A DNA stretch of 64,000 nucleotides from positions 620,001 through 684,000 of the forward strand of contig JAJFPB010000007.1 of NCBI GenBank assembly GCA_020881915.1. The letters are read 5' to 3'. The translations under genes and the position numbers were made by a program. The number at the start of each line of letters is the position of its first letter. Positions within the stretch are counted from its first letter, which is position 1. Under the pieces are notes generated by a model. The model was not told where the DNA came from. It worked only from the letters and a program-made list of their open reading frames with translations, and made no database searches. The DNA is from Paramyrothecium sp. XJ0827 (Eukaryota > Ascomycota > Sordariomycetes > Hypocreales > Stachybotryaceae). Below, in pieces: positions 11,626 through 21,744 of this stretch.

Positions 11626-14600
11626 GTTCGAATGCGTGAGCCTGCGACAAACAACGTACTCGCTTTGGTCTTCGACTTGGAGAGTAGCGGACCACGACCA
11701 CAGTATATAGTGTTTGGACTATATGGCAGACCTTCTTTCACTCCATGGGTGTAGGAGGAGACCCTTGTCCTAGTCGAAACACCAGACCTATGGCGGACGG
11801 TTGGTTGCAGAACAAGGAGGAAACATTTGAGCGCGGCTGAGAAGCTGAAATGCAATGGTACCTGGTAGATCCCATCTCTGACCTGACCAAACCATTGCAT
11901 CCAAGACCCATGGTGATTGCCCGAACTGGTGGGAGTATCACATTGAGTAGCCGTTGGTTGCTAGTCGAGCAGGGGGTGGATAGTTTTCTCCGTGGGATCG
12001 GCCTTGCGCTTGATAGGAATAGCGCTAAAGGGTGTGGTGACGTTCAAGCATTCGCTTTCACGCTTTCCGCGGGCTACGTTGTTGTGTATATTGAAGGATT
12101 GTTGTGTATATTTAACGGACATATACTTCACTTGAACGAAAACATTGATTCGCGATTCAGGAATAATTCATATCCATTCACCGTAGAATAAAGCCTCCGA
12201 AAGCATAGCAAAGTTCCAGTTCACACATTCTTCCTCGGGTTGCCTTTTGTCAGCCAAAAATGCATCATACGCTTGAAGTGTTTGCAATCAGGCTGTGTTC
12301 GAGGCAAACTTTGTCAAAATCTTTCGGGTGATCTCCAGGGGGTTTGTTGCTCCTGGGGTTGTCGAATCCTGCGATGTTGGCCCCCGAATGTCGTCTCTTT
12401 GCGGCTGAGCTTTAGCGGATATCCGAGGATTAAGATGCGTCCCGATAGTGTTATACAACGCTGAACTCCATTGGCTGCCTGATCCGCTGGAGACCAATGT
12501 AAGTTCATTTGCCTTGTTTATGAAGCGCGCAGAACCCACGATGTGACGTGGATGCTTCAGCTCGCAAATCAGGCAACCTCTAAAACACCTGGAAGCCTGT
12601 TCCTGGCAACCCTAATGATTGCGACTTATCCCGATGCCCATGGCGCCCTCCCCGCCCCTAGGTCGAACAATGCTAGTCCATCCTTACCACAGCCTTTCCA
12701 GGCAAATTAGGGTGGTTCGGCCTTTGAACTGTCATTGGAGGCAGCCCCCGCTCAGGCCAAGGATCGTGAGCATGTATGTTGGGCATGCATAATTTAACCA
12801 GCCCACCGTCTCGGACTATCGACGAATTGGGATAGTCCACGAGGCTCGCACCTCGGTAAGTCCTGCGCACGCGAGGAATTATAGTTTTGATTTGCTGGTT
12901 GAGTTGCCGGGAAGGCTATATTAAGCTCAACGGGCGTTCATGAGCGGCGGATGGCGCAATTCTTGCACAAGGCCACGAACCGTCTTGTAGCCTTATTGCA
13001 TGTCAGCAGTGCATTCAAACTTCACATCCATTGGGGTCGTTCGGGATAATTGACGAGCAGCGGGCCAAATAGGTTCCACGTGGACGGGTCGATGCTTTAA
13101 CCGTAATCGTCACCCATGCAAGTCAGTGAAGGGCACCCGTAATCGCAAGCATCCCCGCAAACACACGGTTTGGAACTGCTGGGCTGTGCCCCTTAGCGCA
13201 TGTATCGGGACGGCAGGCGACGCCACGCCATGCACGATCAAGGGCGCTTTGGCGGGCCGCGGCCGTAATGCTTGGGCCCCAGCCGCATCACCAACCGTTG
13301 ATGATCGTGTTGAATGGGAGCATGTTCCCTGACTACCCAAAGGCATCTCTCTACGAATGCAGGCGAGCTGACACACCCTCTCTAGGGGCTGCTTGCAGGC
13401 TACCTCAGAGTGAGGACGATCCAGGTGTAGCACTACTAAGCCCGACTCCCGTATACTGGCAAGTCTCCGGTAATTACTTGAGGTTTGGGGGGCGAAATAA
13501 CACATGCCAGCCCCCACCAGATGGGCTCTGCCTTGTGTTGCGCCTCAGACCAGGGGTCGGCCGCCCTGTTAGGGACAAGGCATTTTTGCGCGCATCACTT
13601 CAACTAGCTAGCGCCAAACAGGTTGGCTAGTTCCGTCAATCAGATCCCCGGTCTGGTACCTGGCCATGGTTGTCATGTTTGGTGATGACAGACGATAGCC
13701 CCGTGGTAAGTTTGTCAGAGAAAGCATGTAGTCAGATGTAGGCAACGAATTACAGGCCTCAGGCGTGTTAGCCGTGTAGAGGTATGCATACCACCATGGA
13801 TCGAATCTTAGCGACGATCTCCTCGCCCCATCTGCTCCCATTACCATGGCTCGGTTCAATTCATTTTCGCCGTTCATTCAACTTGGGCTGCTTACATGCT
13901 TAATGCTGTAGCCCCTATGTCGACTAGAGCCGGCCTTCGAATGTCCCAAGATTATTCTTCAGAGTCGAGTTTGTGCGCATGGCGTCACGTTCAGTGAAGA
14001 GCTTTTCATAATCTATGAAATTATAGAAATTATACCACGACGTGTGTAGCTAAGCTACCAGGTAGGAAAATATTGCTCACCGGCACCAAATGCAATTTGC
14101 TTCTCTCGGAGAGAAATGGACAGGCACCGCATGCTTGGCATACCGTCATTCACACAGAGATTGGTATTATAGATAGTACTCTGAGTATCGTGACAGTGAT
14201 AGATTGATCCGTTCGCCGTTGTGGGCTTAATCCTGGGAAGCGCCGCGTTGCTCTGACTGGGTCGTCAATCGCACGCCACCAGCATTGACGATTAAAAATA
14301 ATGTTGAGCGAAGTGCGAAACGACGGTGATTTTGCCACTTGTCACTTTCCCGGGCTGGCGACAGCTGTCAACCTCGGGCAACGGCCGCCAGGTGGATATG
14401 CTCGAATCAACAGCTCGGTCCACCGGCTTCTCTCAAGTGAACCTCACCTCCAACTGACAGCCTGCGTCACGCACGTGCATCTCTTCCCTTTTCAACAAAC
14501 AGTCCAGCATCCCCTTTCCATCTTCACTGTTGGAAGTTTCATCTTGTTTAGCATGGGAAGCCGGGCTACTTTCGGCCATCATCATCTCCATCAGGTACGT

Positions 14601-14735
14601 CATTCTGTTCGCCGGAGACCAACCGCTCTGCTGACCTTTCTGTGCGCCGCAGTTACCCTCCACCCACCGCGCGTCACATCTGCGAACCCTGTTCCTTGCC
14701 CCCGGGCTCCCCGTTGCAGAAAATTCTTTCTCCCC
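11626..14735. other. 3.1 kb gene-poor stretch
   Basis: No gene is supported here. A short direct repeat (gttgtgtata, at 12081 and 12101) is the only local repeat noticed. A minus-strand frame at 13608-13877 has protein-like composition, including a YQTGDL segment that recalls adenylate-forming enzymes, but it is too short to call. The 13.1-13.6 kb part is visibly richer in GC than its surroundings. The last 400 bp probably hold the leader of the next gene, with a possible 5' intron from about 14595 to 14652. Confidence 0.35.
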
Positions 14736-15377
14736 ATGTCGAACCACGAGCGTCTCCAACCCAGAGACTGGGGTTACCAGTACCGTTCGCCGAGTCCATC
14801 CACGTCGGATGCCGGAAGCGAGTCGACGACCATTATCGATGGCACACGAATAATGACACCCGATCATACTTCCGTGGCGAGTGCAAGCGTAAACGGTCTC
14901 GATGAAGTCGACACGCTCGATAGCTCAAGCGACATTGTAGCACAATCCGGCAACAACGGCGTAAATGTCCCAACTCCCGGATCGGTCTATGTGATTCATT
15001 TCAAAGGGTCGCAAGCCTGCATCGTTCAGAGAATGGGCATTATCCTTGTCGACGTGGCCATGCAAGGGCAATGCGGCTACTTGTGGGAGTGCGTCGAGAT
15101 ATCCGGGTGGCTGGGTTTCTGCAATACCGTCTCCGGTCGATACCTTGGCACCAACGACAACTAGGAGTTCGTGGCTGAGAGAACTGAACATGGCGATTCG
15201 GAAGCTTTCGTGACTAAGTATGTTCCTGGCCAAGGCTTCGAGCTCCGTATGCTCAAGCACATGGCCTTCTGGAGGCTTGACGTGGTGGATGATCGGCTCC
15301 GACTCGTCGAATGCGACGGCCCGGATGGCGAAAAACCCGCAGTTTGGAATTTTGTGAAGACTGAGTGGTCCCTATAA
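14736..15377 (+). pseudogene. Small conserved fungal protein interrupted by an in-frame TAG
   Basis: A single frame from the ATG at 14736 runs to a TAG at 15162-15164 and then continues in the same frame to a natural stop at 15375-15377, 214 codons in all. Both parts look like one protein. A Ser/Thr-rich N-terminus leads into a beta-rich module (GSQACIVQRMG..., LGFCNTVSGRYLG), and the sequence after the stop (EFVAERTEHG..., AVWNFVKTEW) is the expected continuation of a family of fungal hypothetical proteins with this repeating strand pattern. The TAG could have arisen from CAG by one C-to-T change. As read, the product is a 142-aa truncated form. An intron removing the stop is unlikely: the only GT that fits is a weak gtttct and would delete conserved residues. 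The function is unknown. Confidence 0.6.
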
Positions 15378-16573
15378 GTTTTCTGCATGCAAAGAGAACT
15401 GCAAAGTCTGAGTGTCGGATCGCCGAAGGGAACAGGGAGTGCAGGGGCTTGCGACCCAAATACCGTGTCAGCAAATATGGACTAGAAGTTGAAGCAGACA
15501 AGTTAACATACCAAATGGTGAGGGCAGCCAATTACCAATTGAAATCTCTCCCACAACCCCCTTCAACGCTGGTAATGAGGTTAGATAGGTTGGATCTCTG
15601 TACCTAGACGGCGGTTTGAGAGCACAACCGTTGTAATGTTTGAGCTCCAGAATTGCTCGAGTCCGTTCTCCCGTAAGCGGCATATTTCGAGCTCTTAATC
15701 CTTTTCTAGAGAGTCAAACGTTCTTTTAGCATGACGATATCTTGTCTTACATGATGATGTGTCCAGTGTACTTCGCACACAGAGCATGGATCGCCATCAT
15801 GCAGGTCAGCACCACATCACTCCAGTTTTTCGCCTTCTCCGCAATGTTTCTCTTGTTCCTTATCAAGGGCCCTGACATGCTAGGTCTGCAAGTTCTTTGA
15901 CTCGAGGTAACGCACAAATTCCTTTACTACCTGGAGGTCGAGTCTAGATAAGCCAGAAAGAGCCAGGGAACTGAGAGACATGCGTATCCAGCTCGCAGAT
16001 GTACGCCCAACAGAGACAGTCGGCTACACTGCCATGACAACAGTTCCGCCACCATCTAGAATGTCTCGTCGGGAAACAAGGAAGGACAAAAAAGGGGACG
16101 AGAGTGAAAGCACAAAAACATTGGCGCATTCGTTAATACGGACTGTAGAAGACCCTGAGGCAAAGGCTGGTGAAGTAAGACGGAGACAGTGACCAATTAA
16201 ATCGGAAACATATATCGGTTAGGTCTCGCAATGCTGCAATTTATATTGTGCGGTTATTGAATCAGGAAAGGAGTTGACTAGGTAATGAGGCACGTTCTAT
16301 GTACTCCTCCAACACATATTTCGCAAAGTCTCATATGGTTCTCCATTTACACATGTACAAGGCGAAGTTCAATACTAGACATTATGGACCTGAAAATTTT
16401 GAAGTATATGGTGTAATTAGCCATGTTAGCCTTGATCAATACTACGTAGGTGTGCGCAAGCCCTCAACCCAGGCACGAAAATACGCGTGTAAAGCGTAGT
16501 GTGTCTGAATTTTTCTCCCAAACACATTCCTTGCAGCATTTACCATTGACGAGATCAAAAGTTGACTGAATAC
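15378..16573. other. Intergenic spacer
   Basis: About 1.2 kb with no recognisable gene, between a plus-strand 3' end and the 3' end of the minus-strand T5orf172 gene. Two short overlapping ORFs near 15.95-16.2 kb lie on opposite strands and match nothing known. Confidence 0.4.
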
Positions 16574-18313
16574 CTAGGTTGCAAAATGTTCTGGGAACCC
16601 GGGTGTGTCTGGCGGTGGAGAAGGTGGCAGTGGTATGAGCTCAGGTCGTTTGTCTGTTATTAATATCGGGACTGGAACGAGGTCATCGGGTTCTGGAGTC
16701 ATTTGCGCAAGCGATTTCTTTGTGGATGTTCGAATAGACCTTGGTGTGATAAATTTCCTTGCAGCTGTCTCTTTCAACGCCGCGTACGTAGGTGTGTGCC
16801 CTGGCGGAGATACAAGATTGAACAGCAAGCTTGTCTCAGATGCAGGTGTAAGCAATCCCGCGTTCGTCAAAGGCAATGGTTTGTGCGACGGTAATTGTGA
16901 AGCAAAGGGATTTGCGGCTGAACGTGGATCTCGAGCAATGCCCGAGATCGTCTTCCCTATGGGCGATGATTTGACACGTTCTTCGAATGTTGAATCCACG
17001 AGTTTCGGAGACTCTGTCGACAACTCTTTCTTGAAAGGTTCTTGGGGCGCAAAGCTGAATGGATTACTGACAGCCGCGTCTGTTGCTGGGGTCAAGAGAC
17101 CAAATGTGAACTTGTCCAACGCGGGCGCTTGGGACGGAGGTGAAGCCGTTTTGATAGCCGAATCGACCACGGGCTGTTGGGTGGTAGTTTCCAACGCCTT
17201 CTGGCGACCAAGTAGTGCCTTTGCTGTGATCAATTCTCCGTTCTTATCCATTGCCTTTACGATCGTTTGCCATTCTAGCTTCAGGAATCCATTCGCATCG
17301 TAAGGCTGTGCTGACTTGAAGAAAGCAGCCCAGTCAGCCACCGTTTCTTGTGCTCGCTCTTCACTGATCTCAAACCACTCTCTATGCGTTTTACGACACC
17401 AGTGGGCCTCGCACATTCTCTCGGCGCGCCACTCTTTCATCAGTTCGTAGTGCGTGAGGGTCTCAGCTCGTTGCGCATTCGGCACATTGAATACTTTGAA
17501 TATCAGTTTGGGGAGGTATCCGCATCTCGCCCAATCGTCTAAACGTCCTTGAATGGACCGGGCGGTCCAGCCAATCTTGACGTATCCCGGAGAAGAGTCT
17601 CGCTTGAAGATATACAATGCGCCCGTTTCGTTGTCGCGTCTCTGGAGTTCATTAAGTATATGGAAGGAGACACTGTCTTCTTCAGAGAGCTCGGTCATGC
17701 GAGGACGAAACTTTGACTTCAAACCTGTCACAACAGTGGTTGCTTCGGCAGTTCGGTGGCGGAAGTCATATCGCGGCTCCACTATCTCAGACGTCACTAT
17801 TAAACCAACAAGCTCTATTGATGCCAGGGAAGACTCCGGTGCGGCACTTGGTAAGCTGGTAGGTTCGGTCTGTGGTTCTGATGTGAGGTCGTCTTGGTCA
17901 GAACGAAGCCGATTCACCGGAGCACGCGTCCATCTCGAGCGCGTAATTTCGTCGTCTTCGTCGCTAGTCGGCGTGATAGTTTCATCCGCAATGCGTCGTC
18001 TAATCTCATTTTGCCACCTGATGGCCAGGGGTTCGAGCAGCCCTGCGTCTTCTATGCGATGTCGATGTTCGGCGCCGGGTCTTCCGCAGCAATTTGCTTG
18101 GGCATACTGCTGAAGAAGTTCTAGGCTCACAACTTGCGTCGGATCGGCAATGATTTGCTGGCGGATGCACGCGGCTTTTTCCTGGTCAGCTTGGGGAAGC
18201 GACCATCGGCACCTATTGCCTTTCAAGGTAAAGTAGATGCATTGTTCAAGATTGGAAAGATTGAGTTCCTCAATAGTGATGAAGAATAATTCGGTTAGAG
18301 GTTGTGTGGTCAT
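16574..18313 (-). CDS. T5orf172/Mug113-type GIY-YIG domain protein
   Basis: An intronless 579-aa frame. Residues about 230-320 form a GIY-YIG-like T5orf172 domain: GALYIF is followed by PGYVKIGWT, an Arg-containing helix, a conserved H-x-EL segment, a Cys pair (MCEAHWC) and a closing H-x-EWF. This is the pattern of fungal proteins related to S. pombe meiotically up-regulated gene 113. The flanks are low complexity: an acidic/Ser region at 110-165 and a long Pro/Ser/Thr-rich C-terminal tail. The GIY-YIG fold suggests nucleic-acid binding or cleavage, but nuclease activity for this clade is inference. No signal peptide or membrane segment is seen. Confidence 0.88.
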   Translation of the reverse strand: MTTQPLTELFFITIEELNLSNLEQCIYFTLKGNRCRWSLPQADQEKAACIRQQIIADPTQVVSLELLQQYAQANCCGRPGAEHRHRIEDAGLLEPLAIRWQNEIRRRIADETITPTSDEDDEITRSRWTRAPVNRLRSDQDDLTSEPQTEPTSLPSAAPESSLASIELVGLIVTSEIVEPRYDFRHRTAEATTVVTGLKSKFRPRMTELSEEDSVSFHILNELQRRDNETGALYIFKRDSSPGYVKIGWTARSIQGRLDDWARCGYLPKLIFKVFNVPNAQRAETLTHYELMKEWRAERMCEAHWCRKTHREWFEISEERAQETVADWAAFFKSAQPYDANGFLKLEWQTIVKAMDKNGELITAKALLGRQKALETTTQQPVVDSAIKTASPPSQAPALDKFTFGLLTPATDAAVSNPFSFAPQEPFKKELSTESPKLVDSTFEERVKSSPIGKTISGIARDPRSAANPFASQLPSHKPLPLTNAGLLTPASETSLLFNLVSPPGHTPTYAALKETAARKFITPRSIRTSTKKSLAQMTPEPDDLVPVPILITDKRPELIPLPPSPPPDTPGFPEHFAT

Positions 18314-18803
18314 TTTCAGAGCTCAAGCCACTCGATAGTGGAGGGCTGCCCGGCTTTGCTTGGAACCATATGAAGTGGCAAGAATATACGTATGTAGGGG
18401 TGAAAGTCTGTATTAAGTATCGGCTTTACGCGCCGTGGCGGGCCATCAAACGAATGGAAGGGGCGCAGCTCCAGCTCAGCCGCACATCAACCTGGGGCCG
18501 TTGGCTGAGCTTCGCCAACAGTCAGCCCAAAAGGGCCCTTCTATGCGACCGTCGACTGTCCTTGAAACGTACAGGTAACAAGGTGGAGTATGCATTCTGA
18601 ACCCTTCTCTCGCTAGGGCCGCCATGGGAGTTTCGATGGCGACGTCCACGCGCTCTATAGATGGCCACAATTTAATGCTCCAGATATTAGACCTTCCTAC
18701 TAAATTATTTTTAGTACATTTGCTTTCTTATTTAGCATTGTTAAATCTAGTTCCATCCCTACAAAACTGTCTAATTAAGTTGATTGTCCTATCCATCAAC
18801 TAA
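18314..18803. other. Intergenic spacer with AT-rich tract
   Basis: This region contains the promoter of the T5orf172 gene and the 3' flank of the minus-strand Fig1-like gene. The 18660-18790 part is strongly AT-rich. No gene is seen. Confidence 0.4.
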
Positions 18804-19859
18804 TCACACCAATTGCGACAAAACACGGACTGACAATACCATAACAGCCATTCCAATACTGACGAGGCTGCTCATCACCAAGCTCATCCACCCTAAGACC
18901 GCTGCCGCCGCTCCAACCGTCCCATCCACCGCGCTGTATCGCATGCCTTCGAACAAAGTGGCTGCCGAGGCGGCGGCAATGTGCTGCCACGCAACGGCGA
19001 GGAACATGATGAGCGAGGCCATCATGGAGCACGCTAGTATGCCGAGCGATACGGGCTTCGACGGGAACGGCCTGACCTCGCGTGTGCTGACGTCTGGGTC
19101 TGAGTCCTCAACCTCATGCCAGCCGGGGAATGTGCCGAGGAGGATGAAACAAGCAATTCCGAGAATAATGGATATTATACTAGATGGTCATCAGCAAGGG
19201 GAGTGCATAACGGCAGGATATTGAAACCATACAACAAGGCTGGGATTATTGTTTTCTTCCGGAAATGATGCGCAGCTTCCATCATGCCCAGCGGATCATC
19301 GACACCTTCTCTTGTAAATGAACTGACGCCGCATTGCCAGTCGTGTGGATCGAGTCTGATGCAGACCGCAAAATAACCTGCATGTACCTCTACAACACGA
19401 GTCGAGTCGCTGGACAATGATTGTGTCTGGTTGAACATGTATTGTGGAAGGGTCGAGTTCATCATGAACGAGTGTGCCGCTGGCGCTTCCTCGCGCTCGG
19501 CGAATGTGACGAGCCTTATACCTTTCATGGGCCCGGAGGTGGTGCACCCACCCAATAAGAGAGCTACATTTCCCTCTTGATCAGACAATGATCATATATT
19601 TAGAAGAATTCTGTGAGGTCTTACACGAGAATATGATGGAAAGGATCTGAATCAACATGAGGACATGATGGTACCCGAGTAATGGGAAGAATCTCGTCCA
19701 CCCGACCTGAAACTCTATCGACGTTTCGGTGGTAAAGACCGGCGCTGTGGCCTCGGAGTCGTACGAGGAGGAGTGAACGCTCACGTCGGCTGAGGGTGTT
19801 TGCGCTTCAATGCCGCCGCTGGTGGAGGAGCGGCGCTGTGTTGTGCGTCGTCTTGCCAT
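18804..19859 (-). CDS. Fig1-family membrane protein A (calcium influx/cell fusion)
   Basis: Exons 19625-19859, 19233-19563 and 18804-19179 give 313 aa. The Fig1 hallmark is present: a first membrane helix (LMLIQILSIIFS then SLLLGGC), an outer loop with the claudin-like motif GYFAVC-x9-C, then three more helices. Fig1 proteins support low-affinity Ca2+ uptake and membrane fusion during mating in yeast and related development in filamentous fungi. Splicing uses a tag acceptor at 19564 that yields FSSLLLGGC, avoiding a stop; the second intron restores PALFIISII. The gene is divergent from a second Fig1-like gene with matching intron positions and an internal exon of the same length (331 nt). The N-terminal 45 residues are polar and cytosolic. 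Confidence 0.85.
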
Positions 19860-20098
19860 GGCTGGTGTATCCTGTATTGCGACTTTTCAGCCGGGCACTG
19901 GTGACCTCGCGTCTCTCAGCACTATAGCCTGGCATCGGTCACGGCCATGGCCATTTTGAACAGTTTGAAAATGAAAAAGGTCGTTTGCGAATCTGGAGCC
20001 TTATTCTGCGAGAAACCCGGTGTTCCCACTCATCTGACAGGGGTTCGGTGCAGCCAGGGTGGGTAGACAATATTATATTGAGGGGGCTGGGGAGCAGT
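19860..20098. promoter_or_regulatory. Bidirectional promoter between two Fig1-like genes
   Basis: Only 239 bp separate the start codons of the two divergent Fig1-family genes, so they probably share regulatory sites. No specific motif is certain. The plus-strand start (ATG at 20099) is itself less sure than the rest of that model; a later ATG near 20186 would widen the interval. Confidence 0.45.
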
Positions 20099-21713
20099 AT
20101 GTCAGCCTCATCCTTTGCTCCAGCTTGCCCGACGAGTCGAACGGCATACTCAACAGCTTTTGGAGATTCTTGGAATCCTGAGGCAATGCGCGCTTTCGAC
20201 AATACGCGCGCTTGGGTGCGCCGAATCTGGCCATTGGGCCGTCGGGGATCCACAGAGCCTTCTTCATCCGACCGATCGGCCGCAACGTCGCCCAATGTAT
20301 CGGGATCCGGCAACTCTAGATCAACACGGTCAAGATTAACAGCAACGGGGTCATCGCAGACGGGGTCTGGAACAACTGAAAGTCTTCCCGGTCGTGACGT
20401 CGATCCACCAGGTAATTTTTATCGCTAGTCTGAGGCTCATATTTGCTGTTGGCCGCGACCTTTTGACTTACTCAGTATTGCCTAGTCGAAACTCACATCT
20501 TTGACCGTATCGGTCTTGTGTTTCAGCATTTATTCAAGGCGAATCACTGGAACTCAGCCTTTTTAATCACTACAGTCGTTCTTTTATGTGAGACGATTAC
20601 TTCCAACCACGATAGTTCACGGTGCAGCTAATCTGGAGTAGCTCTGTTGCTGGCAGGATGCACTGCCTCACCCGCATCTCTGAGGAACCTTTACATTCTC
20701 AGCTTCTCTTATCCGCTTTCACCAGAAATATCTGCAGATTCACAATTTATATCGAGCGTCTTTGAACTTGCAACAAACGAGACATCCAGGTTCCGCGAGG
20801 TTCGAGTTGGGCATTTTGGATTATGTGTGTTAACAAACTCGGACTCATGGTTGTGCGGTGTTCGTGCCTCTGGCCTGATGAATCGTCTGAGAGAAGCTGA
20901 ACAGTCCGATCCACTCAATATTTTATGGATGGCAAATCGGTATCGGAATCAAGTTATTTCCCTTGCGTTCATGTGAGTGTTTACCTCCAGTCCTGTTCCG
21001 TCGTCCAAACTGACAGCCCGCCTAGATTTATGGCTGTGATCTGCGCCTTTTTAAGCCTTTGTCTGGGATTACTATTTCCCCTAGGAAGCCAATTCTCGCA
21101 GAAGCACCTGCGTGTAGCAAACAACCTTGTGTTGGTATTTGCATCAAACAATGCGCTTACGGCTTCATATTTTTCCATCACCTTAACCACCCTTGCTCTG
21201 GCTTCGGCTTTCACAGCAGCGTTATGGCAACACTTGGCAGGTGCAACATGCTCGACCCTTGCAAAAGATTTTTCCTCTGGGGCGATAGGATGCCGCACCG
21301 GGACAGAGGCTATTGCAATAGGCTGGATAAGCTTCGTCTTGGCGGCGGGCAGCTTCATCGCGTTGCTTGTGGAACAGCGAATTAAAACTGGCCGGTTTGT
21401 GAGAACCAGCACTATTTCTGACCTCACGGAGCCAGAAGTACCACAGAGGCAGAACGACAATCAGTCAGATGGCGATCCGGAAATGCAGGAGCAGCCTATG
21501 CCGAGAACGAACTGGCAGCAACAGCAGCAGGCGGCAGCGCCGCAGCTGAATATGTTGATACAGGCTATGCTCTACGCCGCAGGCAACAGAGACATCCCAC
21601 GGGATAATGAATGGACTTCCAGGCGTGCCAACACGGCTGCTTGGGTGCAGCAAGATACGGGGATGCGGCCAGGCTATGCAGAAACAGTGTTGGATGAGGA
21701 CGTGCGTAACTAA
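20099..21713 (+). CDS. Fig1-family membrane protein B, with extended tails
   Basis: Exons 20099-20411, 20486-20587, 20642-20972 and 21026-21713 give 477 aa, all in phase. The small second exon supplies the first membrane helix (WNSAFLITTVVLL joined to SLLLAGC). The outer loop carries GHFGLC-x9-C, the Fig1/claudin-like motif, and three further helices follow. Blocks shared with the divergent neighbour include LWQHLA/AWQHIA and GWIS/GWMS. Two introns fall at the same places as in that neighbour, and the 331-nt exon is the same length. It differs by a polar N-terminal extension of about 130 residues and a Gln-rich C-terminal tail (QQQQQ near residue 430). It is probably a plasma-membrane protein acting in calcium influx or fusion. 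The first exon is the least certain part. Confidence 0.75.
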
Positions 21714-21744
21714 AGAGCTTAAACAACGTTGCATAAGAGTCTGT

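Noticed and set aside
12079..12112. Short direct repeat as a mobile-element end
   Set aside because: Two copies of about 14 bp spaced 20 bp apart, with no inverted ends, transposase or target duplication.
13608..13877. Adenylation-domain fragment (YQTGDL-like)
   Set aside because: Only one short motif resembles the family; no other core motif is found nearby, so it is likely chance.
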